Below, in pieces: positions 23,401 to 33,423 of a stretch of DNA of 64,000 nt. The DNA is from Carnegiea gigantea (Eukaryota > Streptophyta > Magnoliopsida > Caryophyllales > Cactaceae). The notes beneath the pieces are model-generated. The model was not told the DNA's origin, did not search any database, and saw nothing but the letters and a program-made list of their open reading frames with translations. The stretch spans positions 186,001 through 250,000 of the forward strand of contig JAKOGI010000367.1 in NCBI GenBank assembly GCA_029747015.1, read 5' to 3'. The stretch's first letter is position 1. Each line of letters begins with the position of its first letter. A program made the position numbers and the translations under genes.

Positions 23401-23818
23401 CATCACACCAAAGTTCATCTTGATAGTTCTTTCCAATAGAGAAAGAAATCAACCACCGTGAGTTCACTTGGATTCCCTTACTTTGATTCAGCCATTGAAT
23501 ATTGTATGGATGTGGATGAGTCATAGTTAGCAATCCTAGTTTCTCAATCATGCTTAGAGAAACCACATTTGTACAGCTTCCTCTATCAATAATCAAAGAA
23601 CACACCTTCCCTTGAACTGTACAATGAGAATGGAATATGTTCTCTCTTTGTTCATCTTTTACTCTTTTTTGATTGCTCAGAACTCTTCTCAAAACTAGCA
23701 ATTCATCTTCATCAACCTCTTCCACTACTTCCTCTTGAGTTTCCTCAAGTTCATTCTCACATTCATCTACCTTTTCTTCCTCTTCAAAGACTTCCTTCAT
23801 GGCTGACCATTCGGACAA
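20336..23818 (-). pseudogene. CRM-like element 1 pol: protease, RT, RNase H, integrase
   Basis: The protease piece (23147-23818) carries SLIIDRGSCTNVV; the Gly after the catalytic Asp position is Arg, where the related element 3 has Asp-Gly-Gly. RT (22442-23143) has [10 protein letters not shown] and the intact box Tyr-Phe-Asp-Asp. RNase H is at 21933-22232 ([18 protein letters not shown]). Integrase (20709-21494) keeps CGTCQVAK and the Glu in DGQTEVTN. Two catalytic Asp codons are AAT: 21333-21335 (SMNF) and 21150-21152 (ISNQD). A stop lies at 23147-23149 and a frameshift near 22445. The C-terminus (20336-20761) extends into the LTR. Inactive. Confidence 0.85.
20472..20486 (-). other. Polypurine tract, CRM-like element 1
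   Basis: Minus-strand CAACAAGGGGAGAA directly next to the 3' LTR; primer for plus-strand DNA synthesis. It lies inside the pol reading frame. Confidence 0.7.
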
Positions 23819-23854
23819 AGTAATAACCTTATGGTTTGGGTAGTCTAAGGCTAC

Positions 23855-24874
23855 ATGCCCAAGTCCTTATCATTTGAAACATCTTCTGTTACTCATGGGA
23901 TTGGGATTAGGCCTATTTTGAGGAGTTTGGATCATTTGTGGAGCTGGGATTCTTTGTGGAAAAGAAAGAAATGGATTTTATGGCTTGGGAGTAGGATTAG
24001 AACTCCCCTTGTTAAAGGGTTGGTTCTGGGTATAAGGCTTTGGATTTTGGGGTTTAAGAGGCTACCTTGCTTTCTTTTACCGCTCAGCCTTATGAGCCCG
24101 CACACACACCTCATCAAAGGTAGTGTATGCTTACAAATCAACCACATTAGCATACCTAGGATCAAGTCCTCCTAAGTACCTAACAATGGTTTGCCCTTTG
24201 GGTTCTTGTAAATCACACTTGATTACAAGTTTCTCAAACTCCCGTGTGTACTCTTCAACACTCAAGTTGCCTTGAGTAAGATTATGGAGTTGAAAATAGC
24301 AATCTTGATCATAAGTTGGGGGAAGAAAATAAGCCTTAAGCTTTAATTTCATCTTATCCTGTGTTCTAATTTTTGACTTTCTTTCCCTAACCCGTTTAGC
24401 ACATAGGTTTGTCCACCATAGTGAAGCGTACTTTTTAAGTCTTAAGGCCACTAACTTGACCTTCTTATCCTCTTGAACATCTTTATACTCAAAAACACAT
24501 TTAACAGTGTGCAACCAATCTAAAAATTCTTCTAGATCAGGCTTACCTTCGAATTCTGGAATTTCAACTTTGAAATCATTGGTGGTAGCCTGCATCCGTG
24601 GTTTTGCCCTAACCATTCTCACTGGTCCATCTTCACTAGATGAATCAACTTCATGGCTGTAGAGTTGTTCTTGCCTTCTTGGTTCAGATTGCAAAGTTTC
24701 TTTATTCATTTTCTGCTTTTGCTTCAAAACAGAACCAGGCTGCATCCTTAGATACTCATTCTGAGCTTGAGTTTCTTGGTTATGTTGAGTATCTTCATGA
24801 ATCTTCTTTGCTAGCATTTCATTCTGCCTCATTAATGCTTCAAACGTCTCTTCCAAACTCATGCTAGAACTCAT
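23855..24874 (-). pseudogene. CRM-like element 1 gag
   Basis: Start chosen at 24874 (MSSSMSLEETFEALMRQNE); the same frame is open upstream to 25042, but that part covers the primer site and LTR. Next comes the capsid-like gag domain with EIPEFEGKPDLEEFLDWLH, KYASLWWTN and LSVEEYTREFEKL, typical of chromovirus gag. The frame breaks at about 24131; the zinc-knuckle region towards 23855 is in other frames. Gag forms the particle in the cytoplasm. Confidence 0.8.
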
Positions 24875-24980
24875 CTTGCTCACGGTTTGTGTTTGGATTG
24901 AAGCTAGGAATGTGTTTGGATTTTTGAGTGGGAATGAATTCTGGAAGTGGAGGGACGTACTAGGCCAAGGCAAAATCAAA

Positions 24981-24992
24981 GCTTTGATACCA
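24981..24992 (-). other. Primer binding site, CRM-like element 1
   Basis: Minus-strand TGGTATCAAAGC, 11 of 12 bases matching the site for initiator tRNA-Met (TGGTATCAGAGC), four bases inside the 5' LTR. Confidence 0.8.
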
Positions 24993-24996
24993 AATA

Positions 24997-26291
24997 TGAC
25001 ATATCTTGGTAGGAAAACACTAAAACTCAAAACTAAATTCAAAAGCTAAAGGCTACCAAGCTAAATTCAAGCTGAAGTTTAAGTGTTGCTGTGTATGGAT
25101 AAATGAAAGAAGGATGATCTATGCTCTTGTTTAGATATAGGATCACCACTAAACTTAAGCTTAGGGTCCCTAAACTGTGATTAAGATATAGAAACACCAC
25201 TTAATCAAGGTTTAGGACTTACTTGATCACCACCTTAATCGACCAAATCAAGGATAAGTAAGTGAAGTATTTAGAGGACGAAAGCTGAAATGCTCTCAAT
25301 CTGGTTTTCATTCACAGTTCAAGTGTTTTCTTCAAAGTGGCCATGATACAATGTTAATACTCGACCAAGCAGGAACCTAAACAACTAAGCTAGCTGCTGG
25401 AGGTTCCCTCCTAAGGAAGGAAACGTATTAACTTACTAACTATGTGCTTAGAACAAAATTAGATAACATGCTTATTTAAACTAAACTAATTACAACCAGA
25501 TTACTAAAGAAAGCAAAACAAATGATGTAATTAACTTTAATAGATTGTAATTAAGCTAATATAGCAGCATTACTAGCAAAATCTGGAGAAAAGTAGTCGT
25601 AAAGTGCATCCCCTTTTCAGCTGTCCAATGAGGTGTTGAATCTCCCTTTATGCTCTCATTGTTAGAACACATCCCAAGGCTTCTTCAGCAGCAAATCATT
25701 GTGTTTCCAGGCTGTGTGACTAGTAAATGAAGCAAGCAAGCTAGAAAGAAGCTAAGCAAACCCTTTGAAGATGGAAAAACACGTAGCTCTTCAATCGGGT
25801 TCACAAGGCAGTTTTTAGCCCGATTTTGAGACCTTGTTTCCACCAATCAAAAGTGAGCATGATTTTGATTTTAGGCCATGGGGGACTCCTTAGGGTGTGT
25901 AAAAACCCCCTATAAAGAAATCAAGGTTAAATCATGTTTAAGTAAAAGAATTTGCTAAAACATTTTACCATGCAGTTTTGAACCAAAACTGGTAGGTTGA
26001 ACAAAAGGCCTTGATATCTTGACTTTGACTATGCATGATTGATTTTGAATGCTTGGACCTGAAAGCTAACATCATAAGGAATCCAAAAATGCAAAAATAT
26101 CAATCTTAAGCCACAACATAGCTTAAGAAATGAGATGTACAAAACCGGGTACATTCTGGTTGTTCAACCCGGATGTTGCTGTTTGGTTCTCCTCTAACTT
26201 TTGAACCATTGCTTGGACTTTAGAACTTGCATTAGAACTTGAAGCACTCTTAGGACCCTCTTCCTTGTCTCGGCTATGGAGGACTCCATCA
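24997..26291 (-). repeat. CRM-like element 1, 5' LTR
   Basis: 1295 bp; termini TGATGGAG...ATATGTCA in element sense. Pairs with 19168-20471. Confidence 0.9.
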
Positions 26292-26296
26292 CCATA

Positions 26297-26699
26297 GAAC
26301 TAATATAATGCATTGGACTCCTCCTAATTCTATAGATAACCCTTCTATGACTTCGTTCTGGCTCATAATGACATTATCAGCTATCCTTATTGGATTATTC
26401 TCCATATAAATTTTAGAAATAATGATCTTTTTACAAAGCATACAGAACAACCACTATCAATGTAGGCACACAATTCATATTTATTATATCCCTCTAAACA
26501 TACATTTATTAGGATATAGATGCTGTTAGGATTTGTATTAACAGCTTCATAGCATATCTGCGTAGTCATGTTTTTTACTAATTCATCTTCGTAGATGGGC
26601 TCACTATTAGCTCTTGTTTTGTACCCAATACCTGTTCTATCTAGACTCATACTTAGATCTACACTATGTCTTGCGGGTTTAAAACTCATTCTACTCGTC
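26297..26699 (-). pseudogene. Copy C protease region
   Basis: Open minus-strand piece 26387-26689 contains IYEDELVKNM, NSIYILINVCLEG and the aspartic protease Asp-Ser-Gly at 26450-26458 (YIDSGCSVCF). It is cut just downstream by the CRM-like element; RT resumes at 19162. Confidence 0.75.
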
Positions 26700-27474
26700 T
26701 AACTGGTCATGCTAATTACATCATCTTCTTAAGCTCTTCTTTAGCTGATGAAGATCCTTCTCCACATTCCGATATTGCACTTATGCTTCTTAATATTTGA
26801 GGGTTAATGGTAATCTTACCATTCTCATCAATTTTTATCACATTTTTCTTATTTGTTTTTTTAGGGTTAGCAAAACTAGATATTCATGAGCAATCGATCT
26901 TTATCTCCTGTGGATTGGATTTAATTCTCTAGATCTTTTGCATAGGGGTAGGACTTTTAAATTTTTCTACCTCTATCATTGTTATCTTAGTCTTCGGATC
27001 TATAGTATTATCTAGTTTGTAGATAATTTTTCAGAATATTCTCAATGGATATCCTCCTTTTTTTATGTCCATCCCAACTGTTTTTATCTTAAGAGATAAG
27101 AAGTTTTTAGCAAATTCATCTTTTAGACTTACATAACATCTAGATCGATAGTTGAATCCCACTGATCCATTACATAAATTGGTCCTAATCCCTGTAATAA
27201 TTTGATTATTAAATTTGGTATGTCTAATATCATAGAGCAAAGCATAAAGATCAATATCCTTGCCATAATATTGTAATAGAGTGATTTGAACTTAGATACT
27301 TCCAATATGGATATACCTGTACCTTCTATCTTTATTATGCTTAAGGATGTTTTCCCAGTTAATGAGATTAACTTCACCCACATCATACTCACAATCTTTT
27401 ATTTCTAAATCCCCTTCTAGGATTTCACTTACATACTTACTCTTCAATTGAAAGATGAATTTTTTATATATCAT
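26700..27474 (-). pseudogene. Copy C movement protein region (30K-like)
   Basis: Pieces at 27292-27474 (KDRRYRYIHIGSI), 27129-27392 and 27031-27240 (YDIRHTKFNNQIITGI, YVSLKDEFAKNFLS) match the region at 916-1775 of copy A. Tail words RSISA.SE and KEELKK lie near 26720-26800. Role inferred: cell-to-cell movement. Frames broken. Confidence 0.65.
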
Positions 27475-27480
27475 GTCTTT

Positions 27481-28847
27481 CTGGATTATAGAAAGGACCC
27501 AATCTTGTTTGACTTTTTTTTATTATCATCGTCTACAACAACTCTTCTTCTTGAAGATCACCATTACTAACCGAGGTACTTTTCATCATATGACTTGTTC
27601 CCTTATAATCGCTTTCTTTATATTTATTGTCCAAAATAATTTCAATAATGCCTTTACTATTATTTAAACCTAGGTCTGGTGTCTCTTTCTCACTAAGGTC
27701 AACACAATCTATGCTTCCCAAGCTTTCAATAAGCTTGTTATTCTTCCTATTTTTGCATTGATTAGCATAATGTCCTATTTCTCCGTATGCCCAGCATTCG
27801 CAGTTATTTTTCCTTGCAGGATAATACGTGGCTTTCCTAAAAAATCTCTGTTTTTTAGGACTTTGTTTGTTATAATATTTTTTTCTATATTTCTCCCCCC
27901 TTTGCTTGTTAAAGCTCTTTTTCTTATGGAATTCTCCTTTCCTTCTTTTTCAGGTTTTTTTCCCCATTGGTGAGAAGAATCACAGCAAGTTAAAAACCAC
28001 TTCTTAATCTTCTTTTGCTTTTGAAGATCAAGACATTGATCATGACTCATTTTCTTAAATAAGAAACTCTTGAACCAAGCGTATCAATGATATCTGCTCT
28101 TCAAGCCATGCAATGTATTTTTCATTTATTATGGAATTTATAGGATACGGAAATTTGTCATAGAACATTCTAAGATTAGTTTCATTATGCCCAATTTTGT
28201 AATAATATTGACTAAATTCAGCAATATAATTTTTCAGATATCTCACATCTCATAATTCTATATTATTAATGTTTCTTTGTCATTCTCTTGCTTTTTCTTC
28301 AGAATTATGTTTTGCTCTGATGAAGTCGATTTCAATTTCCTTACATAAGTTTTTGAAAAGTGCAGCTAGTGTTTCTATCATTCTTAATGTATTTTTACCA
28401 TCTTCATTTAATGAATCGTACCAGTCAGGTACAATCTGAGAGAAACTATGTTCAATGTAATTTAGAAAATTTGCAGTAGTCCATATAGTATTCAGGTTTA
28501 AGACACTACTCATTCATCTTTTCCAATGGTCAAATATTTCTTCTCTATTACAAGCTCCGTCTATGCTTAAGATGTATCCTGCTTGACTAATTGGAGTAAG
28601 GTCAACCTCTTCAAAGGCTGCAGTTTTCCTTGGGATAAGCCCAAAGGAAAAATTAGTTGTACGTTCTGTTGGAGCGGACTTAAGCCTTATGATTAACTTG
28701 ATTGGTCTTTATTTCATTTAAGTCGAGCTCTTTTCCAATCTCATTGATCTCGTCTTCTAGCCTTATTTTGCCATATTTATTATCCAATTTTCTTCGAACT
28801 TCTTCTAATTGTAACACCTTAAGATCTTCTAGTTTAATCGTATTCAT
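27481..28847 (-). pseudogene. Copy C coat protein region
   Basis: A start codon at 28847 (MNTIKLEDLKVLQLEEV) opens a Lys/Glu-rich, coiled-coil-like segment. It is followed by the core (28280-28513: FLNYIEHSFSQIVPDWYDSL), a basic arm (27775-28050) and the zinc knuckle at 27755-27796. The second knuckle cysteine is Tyr (codon at 27785-27787); the first Cys, His and last Cys remain. An acidic tail lies at 27533-27721. The start was chosen because an upstream frame ends at about 28872, 25 bases before. Stops interrupt the region. Confidence 0.7.
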
Positions 28848-28871
28848 TTGCTATATATTTTCTCTTCTAAT

Positions 28872-29380
28872 TAGACATTATCTATCTCGTCTTTATCATC
28901 AGATAACACGTCATGTTTATCACTAATTATGCCCATTATCTTATTTAATTCTTCTAGATTTTGTTTTTTCGTAAAGATATTTCGTATTTCTTCATGAATA
29001 TACGACTTATACTCCATCCTTTTCTTCTTTTTTTGCCTTTTCAGACGATTTCTCAGCTGATTTTCATCCTACTTCTTTTTGGATTTTTATATCATACAAA
29101 GGATATGAATTTTTGTTTTGGGGTTTTGGAAAGGATATTTATACTGAAACGAAGTACTAATACATGGAGTAGATTTCTCACTATGCCTAACTTCGTTGAC
29201 TAGAGAAAGGTAAATTACAAATAATTGCTTCGTAAGCTTCTTGACTTTAGTCTTAATTTTAGCTAATTCTGCTTTTAATTCGATATCATTTAATTGAGGT
29301 GCTCCTAAAGAAATTCCTTTAGGTGAGTGAACAATGTGTGAATAATTAGGACTAAGGCAAGCAGGTGATGATTCAAGCAT
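28872..29380 (-). pseudogene. Copy C first ORF region (unidentified)
   Basis: Starts MLESSPACLSPNYSHI at 29380, 69 bases inside the primer site. Lys/Glu/Leu-rich (LKAELAKIKTKVKKLTKQL), coiled-coil-like. Broken after 29087; a further piece near 28872-29020 ends just before the coat start. No known domain recognised; by position it is the first ORF of the virus. Confidence 0.5.
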
Positions 29381-29448
29381 TAATCATAGTTAATTATTTT
29401 AATTAGTCATTAATTAGCTTAATTATCTTAATTATTTTTTGTAACGTG

Positions 29449-29460
29449 GCTCTGATACTA
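29449..29460 (-). other. tRNA-Met primer binding site of pararetrovirus, copy C
   Basis: Minus-strand TAGTATCAGAGC, 11 of 12 bases of the initiator tRNA-Met site. By convention this marks position 1 of a caulimovirid genome, and the first ORF region begins 69 bases further. Copy B has lost it. Confidence 0.75.
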
Positions 29461-29548
29461 GATGATAGAGGGCTTCAAGTAGTTCTAGTGAGCGAAATAT
29501 TACATGCACAAATTTAGATTTTTCAAAAATAAGTTTTTAAGGATTGGG

Positions 29549-29720
29549 GTTATATTTGCGAATATGAAAAGTTTTAGGAGTTAAATAAAAATTTGAATAG
29601 TGATTTGTCTCCCAAAAGTTAATAGCACATTGAGTCAATGGTCCTGGCAGTGAAATTTTCAAAATGCTAGTCTTGCAAATGAATACACCATAGTCCTATG
29701 GACCCAAATGTAAATTGCCC
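29549..29720 (-). repeat. Terminal inverted repeat of copy C unit, primer-site side
   Basis: Minus strand begins GGGCAATTTACATTTGGG. Matches 8793-8970 of copy B and pairs imperfectly with 15855-16008. Confidence 0.65.
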
Positions 29721-31221
29721 TGATATAAGACATTGGTGGCCTTAAAAATGGAGTGTGTGTAAGTTATTTGATAAAGCTAGTGAGTCATATGGTCATGGTG
29801 GAGCTTAAACAAGATGTAGGTGTGCAAGTTGTGTTGATTAGGGAGATTAATGTGAATTAAGTAATATTTTGTTATTAACTTTTAATGATTAGAAGTGTGG
29901 GCGCAGATGACAAATGGATTACTTGATGTAGTCAAGTAAGAAAGGGGGCGTATTCCAATTGAAAATCCATGCAAGAAAATTAGCATAAGACATGTAAGTA
30001 ATCCATGATTATGTGCCTAGGAAATTAAATATAAACAGTCAGTTTGGGTTACAGGTGGTGATTAAGCAATTGTAATTGATTTGGGTGATAAATTAGGAAC
30101 CAATAGCTAAATGGCTAGGATTAGTCAAGTATGGATAATGGAGGGTTGTGAGAAATTCGTTCACATGCGTCTTATAACCCAGAGAGAGAGAGGGGGGAAG
30201 AGAAGGGGAGGGAGGGAGGGAAAAGAGAAATATCAATGTTCTCTTTAATGCACAAAAGTATATCTAGCAAGACCTAGAACTTACATGTTTTAATTCCCCG
30301 TTAATACAGAGCATGCTTAAGCTTACCCTCGGGAAAGGATCATAAAGATCAACTTAATCAAGGAACTGGGTAGGCATCAAAGGTACATTATTGCATGTAC
30401 CCTTCGAAGATGTTGAAATTTACATTCACTATGGTTAGCAAGCTTCTTTTTATTCAGCCATTGGAACCTTAGGACCCATTTTAGTGTTCATTCTTAAACG
30501 CATAATGTTTATTGTTCATCATATCTCTAGCAGAATTCATTGTGTAGGCCCTTTCCGTTAACTGGGAAATTCATGGTTCATTGTTTGTTGATGACATGGC
30601 TATTATTCATAGATTTAAGTCTTAGTTTAGGCCGAGAATCAATTACTAATTGATTTTCTAAATCAGTCCCCTTTAAAAGATGTTAATAAAGCATAGTTTT
30701 AACATTGTGCGCGCTCACTGACTCCTTACGAGTAATAATTTAACTATTTAGTGGTAACGTATTGAGCTATGGCTCATTTCTCTACTATTTTGTATTTTCT
30801 GAATTGTTTTAGGAAAGGAAAGGTAACGTAAGGGTCAGCGGGAACCCATAGAGTCCAAGGGTCCAGGTAAGGTGGGCCGGAATAGTGAATCATAACTCTC
30901 TAGCATACAGAAGCATTTGAGGGCCTGATAAAAACTGACTTGTATTTTGGGGATTATGAAATCTAAACAAAATGTAAATTCTTTTTGGATACGATTAGTC
31001 ATTGTGTTGTACCTACCTTGGAAGGTTAATATCAATCTCATACCTTATCTCCTGTAAAACTTATTATTAGATGTTGCTACTTCTCTACTCAACTCTAATA
31101 CTTAACTGCAGCCATGTCCCTAAGGGACAACAGTAATGCCCTAGCTTGACAGCATATTTTTCCTGGCTTATAATGGTTACTAATACAAATAATTAGTAGG
31201 TAATTACATTGGGGTGTTATA
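29721..31221 (+). repeat. Tekay-like 5' LTR, second part
   Basis: Resumes the LTR at TGATATAAGACATTGG, aligned with 38051 onward, and ends GTGTTATA at 31221. Contains a short (AG)6 run (30181-30192) where the 3' LTR has a much longer one. Confidence 0.9.
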
Positions 31222-31225
31222 GTAC

Positions 31226-31236
31226 TGGTATCAGAG
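31226..31236 (+). other. Primer binding site, Tekay-like element
   Basis: TGGTATCAGAG, complementary to the 3' end of initiator tRNA-Met, four bases after the LTR end. Confidence 0.85.
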
Positions 31237-32479
31237 AAAAACATAGACATTTGAAAGATCAAATTAATGTTGTTATGTGGAGTCTAGACTATCAAGGCCT
31301 TAAGCATGTATAGGCAAAGGAGATAAAACCCATAAGACAGAGGTTGGTAAGTGAGGATGAAAAAGTAAGCCCTATGGTTGACCAAGCGGTGTGAGATTCT
31401 ATGAAATAATATGCCCATGTGGAATGCTTACCTAGTCCATGTATGTGCATTGTAGAAATTAATAAGTGCTTTATGGTGATAACATATGGTAGGACAGGAT
31501 CTATTTGGAGTGGCACCCCGTGAGCTAGCAATTGATATAGAGGGGTATGAGACTGGCATATTTGACATTTAGGCTAGGGATGACAGGTATGATATTTGGG
31601 GTAAAGGAAATGACGGTGGGTCGAGTGACTTGAATAACGTGGTGAGTGTTATCAACATTCCTGAGTCCCCTTAGGTAAAAGAAATAAGCTAAGATGAATC
31701 TGAGGAAGACTCCTAGAACTTGGGGTCTGAGGCTAATAATAGAGCAACTCAGATTACGTACCAAGTGCATGGAATAGGAAGAGGAAGCAAGAAAATGTTT
31801 TGGGTACATAAGGTTCCTGGGATGATAGATTAGGAAGTGAGTTGTGAATATGTAAACATATAAACAGGTAAGGTGGCATGTTGCAAGTAAGCCCTAGGAA
31901 GGTTAGTAACAGTGTAAGATTTCAGGTTATAGGGTCAGAATAGCATCTTATCTAACCTCAACTGCTCATTTTGGTTAAGGAGGTGTGCTTTTTACATCTA
32001 CTACGAGGACTATGCCTATGGTAGATTTATATAATATATGTTGTGGGTAAGTTAATGGAGGTGTGTAAGCTTTATGTACATGAATATAGAAATTGTTAAA
32101 TTGTATACAAATGAAACTCTTAATGGACGAACCCATAATAACTTAGTAAGATGGCTTGGTTGGTGACACTTGTCGGGCCAGCATGGACAACGTAAGTATC
32201 AAACTATGGTAAAATGAGAAGAGTTGCATATGAATGGATGTTGATAAAGAGAAAACACAAGCATGTAGTCGCGATGAATATAAATAAGTGAGAGCTAATA
32301 TGTTTGCATATATGTTTGACAAAATGGTGCATCCAAACAATAATGTTCTGGAAAACGACTTGCAAAGGAACGATGTAGAATGTGTGCCAGTCCACTACAT
32401 TAGCCAAAATTCTGCGGTAGCGACCCCAAATAAGAGTTAGGAAGCTGTTAGTGCACCCCCAAACCCTAGGAATATTGAA
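31237..32479. other. Tekay-like element leader; no gene
   Basis: Untranslated stretch between primer site and gag. Only short open frames without recognisable content. Confidence 0.5.
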
Positions 32480-33420
32480 GGTCAGAAGAGATTACTAGAT
32501 CACGTGGATTTAGAATTGATGGCAAAGATTATGGCTGAAGTGATAAGGAAGCTTAAGGGTTCTGGGTATGGAAAATACGAGAAAGAAAATAAGTTTTTTT
32601 AACCGAGTTGCCAAACCGAATCTAAAAACATGTGATGGCAAGAGAGACCTAGTGTTACTAGAAGAATCAATTCGACAGATGGAAAAGATATTTGATATGG
32701 CAGAAGTTCTCGATAATAGAAGTGTGACCATTGAAGCCTTTTCCTTAACTGGATAGGCTGACTTCTGGTGGGGAATGATTAAGTCCACCATTCAAAGCCC
32801 TGAGGCTGCTTGTGGCAAGCTCAGCGAGGCATTGCGAGCATAGTTCTATCCAATGTACTTGCGAAAGCAAAAACAGAGGGAGTTCTTAACTCTAAGAAGG
32901 ATAATATGTCAGTAGTGGAGTAGACAAGCCGCTTCACTAAACTTTGGAGGTTTACCTTAGAGTATGTAGCTACAGATAAAATGAGAATGCTATGATTTGA
33001 AAAAGCTCTGGTGCCTTATATTAGGAAGCAGTTGGCAGGACAACCCATGCAAACTAGTCAAGAATTGTATGAGCAGAGTATTGAAGTCAAGCAAGTGAAA
33101 AGTGAATTGTGGATGGCTAATCAAGCAAGCCTAAGAAGAGATGGAATGGAAAATGTGCGCAAGCTAAGGGGTTTCCTACTAAGAAGCCTACCAACACTAG
33201 ACCAAGACACCAAGGCCTAGCTCTTACTGGGAAACATTGTACCAAGTGTGGTTGCACAAACCACAATACCTCAGAATGTAGGGTGGGAATAAACCACTGC
33301 TTTTAGTGTCGATAGCCAAACAATCTAATCACCAATTGCCCTTCTAGATTAACCCAATCGGGTAGGGGTCCTACCCCAGTTACTAAATAGGGTAAAACCT
33401 CTGTCGTCGTGACCAGCCAA
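32480..33420 (+). pseudogene. Tekay-like gag
   Basis: Fragments of the retrotransposon gag domain (near 32640-32760: DGKRDLVLLEESIRQMEKIFD; near 32760: ADFWWGM). A CX2CX4HX4C knuckle is intact at 33238-33279 (CTKCGCTNHNTSEC), followed by a damaged second knuckle with stops. Frames are broken many times; inactive. Confidence 0.75.
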
Positions 33421-33423
33421 TAG

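Larger units (their letters stand above)
19168..26291 (-). mobile_element. CRM-like chromovirus LTR retrotransposon (Ty3/gypsy), near-complete, nested in copy C
   Basis: LTRs at 24997-26291 (5') and 19168-20471 (3'), primer site at 24981-24992, polypurine tract next to 20472, and 5-bp target duplications CCATA on both sides. Gag, protease, RT, RNase H and integrase follow in Ty3/gypsy order on the minus strand. The pol frame runs through the polypurine tract into the 3' LTR (to 20336), a known trait of CRM chromoviruses. The clade assignment is inferred from this and from the gag pattern. Confidence 0.85.
15855..29720 (-). mobile_element. Pararetrovirus copy C in a TIR-bracketed unit, interrupted by a CRM-like element
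   Basis: This is the most complete of the three copies. Reading leftwards from 29720: inverted-repeat end, tRNA-Met primer site (29449-29460), ORF1-like region, coat region, movement region, protease, [CRM-like element 19168-26291], RT, RNase H, C-terminal region, TATA box, poly(A) signal, leader, inverted-repeat end. Without the nested element it is about 6.7 kb. It interrupts the Tekay 5' LTR with a 9-bp target duplication. All reading frames are broken. Confidence 0.8.
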
